A stretch of 64,000 nt of DNA from Desulfopila sp. IMCC35006 (GTDB taxonomy: Bacteria > Desulfobacterota > Desulfobulbia > Desulfobulbales > Desulfocapsaceae). The notes under the pieces were generated by a model. It searched no databases, had not been told where the DNA came from, and worked only from the letters and a program-made list of their open reading frames with translations. Shown one piece after another: positions 60,799 through 64,000 of this stretch (its first letter is position 1; every line of letters begins with the position of its first letter). A program made the position numbers and the translations under genes. The DNA is taken from the NCBI RefSeq assembly GCF_005116645.1, contig NZ_SWCM01000006.1:281995-345994 (forward strand). Direction: 5' to 3'.

Positions 60799-61155
60799 GC
60801 TTTTAGGTATGGTAGTCTCGATTTGGCAGATAGCTTGAATAGAAAATCAGGAAGTATCTGCTGCTTTCCTCAATCCTGATGACGATGGGTTGAAGACAAG
60901 GAGTTTCTCTATTCCCATCATGTTGTCCAATGCTTACAAAAACGCTAGAATTGGGTTCACATAGAGCATACTTAGTTTGTGGACGATCATTTCATCTAAC
61001 TACTTTACTAAATGGTCTCTTAGTAGAGACAAAAATACCAAAAGATGTCTTGATTTTTGATGCTCCATCGTGTTTTTTTAACTTAATTAAGTTATGCCTT
61101 GGCTTTTAATCTCTGCAAGCACTTTATTTCTAAAAAACATTTATGGAGCAAAGAC
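60799..61155. other. intergenic, no gene recognised
   Basis: About 360 bases with only short open frames and one 40-codon fragment that I cannot assign. AT-rich; no repeat copy. Confidence 0.4.
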
Positions 61156-61332
61156 ATGAGCATTATTGACATTAAGGTTAAGAGAATTTCAAGAAAAGAA
61201 GAATTTCTGCCTGAATTTTACGATTTAACTGCAAATATTGAATTGCATAACCTTACCAAAATAGAAATATCTAAACATATAGAAGAGACGATTGATAAAT
61301 TACGAAATTTAAAGGAGAATATATATAAATGA
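61156..61332 (+). CDS. small hypothetical phage protein, 58 aa
   Basis: Starts MSIIDIKVKRISRKEEFLPEF, with TATGGAGCAAAGAC upstream giving a good RBS. Ends in a charged helix. Its TGA overlaps the ATG of the next gene (ATGA), so the pair is translationally coupled. No family recognised. Confidence 0.6.
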   Translation: MSIIDIKVKRISRKEEFLPEFYDLTANIELHNLTKIEISKHIEETIDKLRNLKENIYK

Positions 61333-61856
61333 TCTCAATAATAAGAAAACTAGCCGTACGGTCATATCGAAAAGAGATTATAAAATATACGGAGATGCTT
61401 TCGTCATTAGACGAAAAAAGGATTGCAAATTTTTTTGTTTTTAGTGTTTGGATAAGGTCATTGCTACAAATGGAAGGAAATATAAATCCTATGAGACATG
61501 TCACACCATCTCATGAAGAAATTGATTTAATACCAGAATTACATGCCTACCCGTTTATGCTTAAAGATATAAATGATTTTATTAAAATATGTAACAATAG
61601 CAAAATGCCGATAAAGTCACTATCACTGATGCTTTGGATACACACTTTAAGGGCTGTTATTCATCACGAACTAAAGAAAGAAATCAATGATATCTGGGCA
61701 TTGATTATGAAATCAAAAAAATATTGGTTGGAAGAACTAGCTTTACGATGCGAAGAAGATATCAATTCAGGTTTAGATAAAAAACTCATTGAGGGAGCGG
61801 CAACTCTGGCAAAAGAAATTTTTAAATGTTCGCCTCCAAAACAGATCCTGATTTAA
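61329..61856 (+). CDS. hypothetical phage protein, 175 aa
   Basis: Soluble, helical; contains phrases such as PSHEEIDLIPELHAYPFMLKDINDFIKICNN and LMLWIHTLRAVIHHELKKEINDIW, with conserved-looking Trp/His. No recognised domain. Starts by ATGA overlap with the small gene upstream. Low G+C, typical of this element. Confidence 0.65.
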   Translation: MISIIRKLAVRSYRKEIIKYTEMLSSLDEKRIANFFVFSVWIRSLLQMEGNINPMRHVTPSHEEIDLIPELHAYPFMLKDINDFIKICNNSKMPIKSLSLMLWIHTLRAVIHHELKKEINDIWALIMKSKKYWLEELALRCEEDINSGLDKKLIEGAATLAKEIFKCSPPKQILI

Positions 61857-62291
61857 GTTTTGCTTACGCCCCTCTCCTTGAATTGGTGATATTCGCACAT
61901 TGCCGCGTCGCATATTGCTCTAAACAACTCGTTCGCCTATTAGACAAAAAAAATTTATTCGTCTAATGTTTTATTGAGGTTGCTGAAACTGGGTAAAATA
62001 TTTTAGCTGTTGAAATAAGAGATTTTTCATAGAGAATCTTGAGATGGACTTGTAGTCCATCTGCTTTAGTCCAACGAACAAGTTCCTCAAGCACCTCACA
62101 ACACTTTTTCCTCTTATCGCAGCTAACCTTCAATCCTTCATGAACATCATCAGCACAAGGTTAGGCGAAAAACAACCAAGAAAAATTCTTTCACGAATGT
62201 AAGAAATTTGTCAGATGGCTCGTGCTACACTGCAACAGTACAAAATCATTTTATCGAGGAAGGACTAATAGAGCAACGAACGGAGGAAATA
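61857..62291. other. noncoding stretch with a small hairpin
   Basis: About 430 bases. AGATGGACT (62042-62050) pairs with AGTCCATCT (62054-62062) in a tight 9-bp hairpin. Otherwise I see only short open frames. Confidence 0.5.
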
Positions 62292-62486
62292 ATGGAGATA
62301 CTAAGGCGCACTGACGACATAGAAGAATTGGTCGATAAGGCTCATGCAATTTTCAACGGGACATCAATTCATGAAGTGATCGACCTTGATCAGCAGGCAG
62401 CCAGGGCTTTTTTAATGAAGGCGTACAGCAACCCTGATACAACGCTTATTGATAAGTATCTTGATGTGGTAGCTAAGCTGAGATAA
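62292..62486 (+). CDS. small acidic hypothetical protein, 64 aa
   Basis: ACGGAGGAAATA just before the ATG is an excellent RBS and decides this start over a longer TTG-started frame from 62208. Acidic, helical (MEILRRTDDIEELVDKAHAIFNGTSIHE...). No family recognised. Confidence 0.6.
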   Translation: MEILRRTDDIEELVDKAHAIFNGTSIHEVIDLDQQAARAFLMKAYSNPDTTLIDKYLDVVAKLR

Positions 62487-62543
62487 AATTACAGCAAATA
62501 TTTCTTTAGGTAAGGTGTAAACGAGGTTTCTACAGTTATCAAA

Positions 62544-62596
62544 AAAGATGAGGTCCTGTCATTGAAGATACACAACAATGAAAAGACCTCATCTTT
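62544..62596 (-). terminator. terminator of the H-NS gene
   Basis: AAAGATGAGGTC and GACCTCATCTTT pair over 12 bp with a second internal stem CATTG/CAATG; on the minus strand T6 follows, 27 bases after the hns stop. Confidence 0.85.
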
Positions 62597-62622
62597 ACGC
62601 TATCTTGGAATCATTTATCGAA

Positions 62623-63021
62623 TCATTTATCTATAGTAAAAGTGTCGAGTGATTCACCCGCTTCGATACGTGCTTTAAAAACATTTGGCATACGTCCCTG
62701 TCCTGTCCAGGTAATATGCTTTCCTTCTTCACTCCAAATCTCGTATTTTGGTTGACGTGGTGCTCTTTTCATTTGTTTCTCGGCAGGTTCGTCCAGCAAA
62801 TCATTTGGATCAATACCTTCTGCAGCTAGCAAGTCTTTGTATTTCTGAATTTTCTCGTTCTTCTCAGCGTTCTCAATTCTTTCAGCTTCTTCCTCGGCAA
62901 TTCTGTCATCAATAATTTTTTGAAGTTTGATCTTAACTTCTTCTAGTTGTTCAACACCTATGTCTTTCAATGCGCTTTTAAAACGACGTGCATGGGTAAT
63001 GATTCTCAAAAAGTCACTCAT
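62623..63021 (-). CDS. H-NS-like nucleoid protein
   Basis: 132 aa. N-terminal coiled-coil dimerisation region (to about residue 70), flexible linker rich in Lys/Arg/Pro, then the DNA-binding motif YEIWSEEGKHITWTGQGRMPNVFKARIEAG, with the QGR core that enters the AT-rich minor groove. It would bind and silence AT-rich DNA such as this element. Carried within the mobile region, so it may keep the element quiet or interfere with host silencing. Confidence 0.9.
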   Translation of the reverse strand: MSDFLRIITHARRFKSALKDIGVEQLEEVKIKLQKIIDDRIAEEEAERIENAEKNEKIQKYKDLLAAEGIDPNDLLDEPAEKQMKRAPRQPKYEIWSEEGKHITWTGQGRMPNVFKARIEAGESLDTFTIDK

Positions 63022-63458
63022 CCAATGTCCTCATTCTGGTTGTGGTAAAATGGTATGTATTAATGCTCTTTATAAATTGATTTTTAACGTTAATCAAATT
63101 TTAAACAAAAGCAAGCCAATGTACTACACAGTATCCATCGTTGTAAAGAAGAGAAGGTTATTCTTTGTAAGATATTTTGTAGATGAAGAAGTTGTATTGG
63201 TGTTTAGGAGGTCAATTAATCTGGCTATGTTTTGGATTCTTCAACAATCTTTTTATTTGCATTGTAGCTATGGCAGGCAGCGAATGTATACTGCTTTTCT
63301 TTATTCACCCTGCCGTTTACATCTAAAAACACACAAACCGACATCGTCACGCCTCGTTCTTCACAAAGCAATACAAGTACTCGCATCAACTGGTTTTTCA
63401 TCATTCAGCTTATGTGAGATTCAGGCTAAGAAACGATTTGTTCAGCGATTATACCGTT
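63022..63458. other. intergenic, no supported gene
   Basis: About 440 bases between two minus-strand genes. A plus-strand open frame crosses it but has the skewed Arg/Phe/Tyr/Leu composition of a chance frame. The hns promoter should lie near 63030-63100. Confidence 0.4.
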
Positions 63459-63866
63459 TTATTTTTCCTTGCAGATTTTTTCCATAAGTTGAGGGAAACC
63501 ATCGTAATCATCAACTGGTTTCCATTCACCATCTACCATCGTTCCATTATCATTTCCGTACCCAGAACTCCAATACTGAATCATTGTAAATTTTCGTGTT
63601 GTACAATTAATTTGTTCTGTATAGCGATATGTTGTTGTACCCTCTGGACTTGTAGTAGTTGCATATATTTTAATCTGTAAAAGATTGGGATTATTATCAA
63701 TCTTTTTGAGGCTCTCTTTAATATAATAGTCTTTTGATGTCTGATCTCCGACAAGTCCCGGAATCCCTTTTAATTTCGATTGGTAGAATAAGATTTTCGT
63801 TTCTCCTGCATACGCAAATGTCGGGATCATCAGAGCCAACAAAACCCGTGAAAATATTTTTATCAA
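63459..63866 (-). CDS. secreted hypothetical protein, 135 aa
   Basis: Signal peptide MIKIFSRVLLALMIPTFAYAG, then a small periplasmic domain with two Cys (INCTTRKF, EKICKEK) that could form a disulfide; the phrase ATTTSPEGTTTYRYTEQINCTTRKFTM resembles surface-adhesin E-like (DUF) small exported proteins. No firm family. It may be a lysogenic-conversion gene. Confidence 0.65.
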   Translation of the reverse strand: MIKIFSRVLLALMIPTFAYAGETKILFYQSKLKGIPGLVGDQTSKDYYIKESLKKIDNNPNLLQIKIYATTTSPEGTTTYRYTEQINCTTRKFTMIQYWSSGYGNDNGTMVDGEWKPVDDYDGFPQLMEKICKEK

Positions 63867-63886
63867 TTTTTCACAGTAATATCCGG

Positions 63887-64000
63887 TTAAGAACTTGCAG
63901 GTGGTTTCTTTAATCGTTTAAGGAGCTTTTTTCGTTTTCGATTTTGTATCGTTGATTGCGCCACAGCTTGTTGTGTTGCTTCATTTCGAATTTGATTGCG
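63887..64000 (-). CDS. C-terminal end of a gene running off the window
   Basis: The last 37 codons are open on the minus strand and read very basic and Gln-rich (RNQIRNEATQQAVAQSTIQ, then NRKRKKLLKRLKK), ending in TAA. The start is beyond the right edge. Function unknown. Confidence 0.45.
   Translation of the reverse strand, partial: RNQIRNEATQQAVAQSTIQNRKRKKLLKRLKKPPASS

Larger units (their letters stand above)
51757..64000. mobile_element. integrated T4-related phage-like element, left part
   Basis: From the comEC junction to the window end the sequence is visibly poorer in G+C and uses AT-rich codons. It carries a large serine recombinase at the border plus phage replication and tail genes: T4 gp45-type clamp, gp44-type clamp loader, gp48/54-type tube cap, tail-lysozyme protein. 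Gene order mixes replication and structural genes and both strands. Whether this is a full prophage or a remnant cannot be judged because the right end is missing. Confidence 0.85.

Noticed and set aside
61329..61856. A gp62-like clamp-loader small subunit downstream of the gp44-like gene.
   Set aside because: Length is similar, but I see no sequence resemblance to T4 gp62.
63121..63487. Open frame of about 120 codons on the plus strand.
   Set aside because: No ribosome binding site, composition typical of chance frames, and it overlaps the end of a convincing secreted-protein gene.
1..64000. CRISPR arrays, rRNA genes, complete insertion sequences.
   Set aside because: None seen; the tandem repeats present lack regular spacers, and no transposase gene other than the serine recombinase was found.

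Overview
The window looks like a chromosome segment of an anaerobic, sulfate-reducer-like deltaproteobacterium (Desulfobulbales-type) with a foreign block at its right end. This rests on gene content: a tungsten-type aldehyde:ferredoxin oxidoreductase with its cofactor genes, a nonaheme c-type cytochrome, an oxygen-sensitive class I fumarase, FolE2, a free-standing IMP cyclohydrolase, a short ThiC-like protein behind a cobalamin riboswitch, a TAXI binding protein, and an LPS Kdo transferase. No rRNA or other species marker is present, so the taxonomic call is inference.

Layout. 0.2-7.4 kb: a Cache-HAMP-GGDEF cyclase, an FMN reductase, a TAXI binding protein, an ExeA-like ATPase, an HNH nuclease and a DUF554 membrane protein. 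7.8-11.3 kb: a DUF2971 protein and the ilvBN operon with a Val-rich leader peptide and attenuator. 11.8-15 kb: an IHF-alpha-like protein, tRNA-Thr(CGU), a nine-heme cytochrome and RlpA. 15-19.7 kb: trpEGDCF. 20-30.5 kb: rpsT, a cyclic-nucleotide-binding protein, a U32 peptidase/purN/purH-N/hslR operon, folE2, and an aminotransferase/darP/gpmI operon. 30.6-36.4 kb: hypothetical-moeA-moeA::PBP-aor-moaD, a coherent tungstopterin enzyme operon. 36.7-51.7 kb: a PEP-CTERM protein with a sigma-54-type promoter, VanZ-LamG, tag, fumarase, acylphosphatase, a YejF-like ABC ATPase, the riboswitch-controlled ThiC/BzaF-like gene, uvrC, ALDH, rsmE, waaA and the 5' half of comEC.

At about 51.75 kb comEC is cut inside its conserved HILA(ISG) motif. 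From there to the window end the DNA is clearly AT-rich and carries a large serine recombinase, a T4 gp45-like sliding clamp, a T4 gp44-like clamp loader, a gp48/gp54-like baseplate tube cap, a tail-lysozyme structural protein, a ribbon-helix-helix protein and an H-NS protein. I read this as the left end of a T4-related temperate myovirus or its remnant, inserted in comEC; the right junction is outside the window.

The strongest unexplained signal is a dispersed structured element of about 90-150 bp (consensus start TAGTGACTTAGAAA). It occurs five times on the + strand (2.2 kb as a tandem pair, 4.4, 19.8 and 41.6 kb). Its 13-15 bp stem changes sequence between copies while both arms keep pairing, and in three copies its first three bases are the stop codon of the upstream gene. 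A second, unrelated palindromic element at 21.65-21.80 kb supplies the stop codons of two convergent genes.
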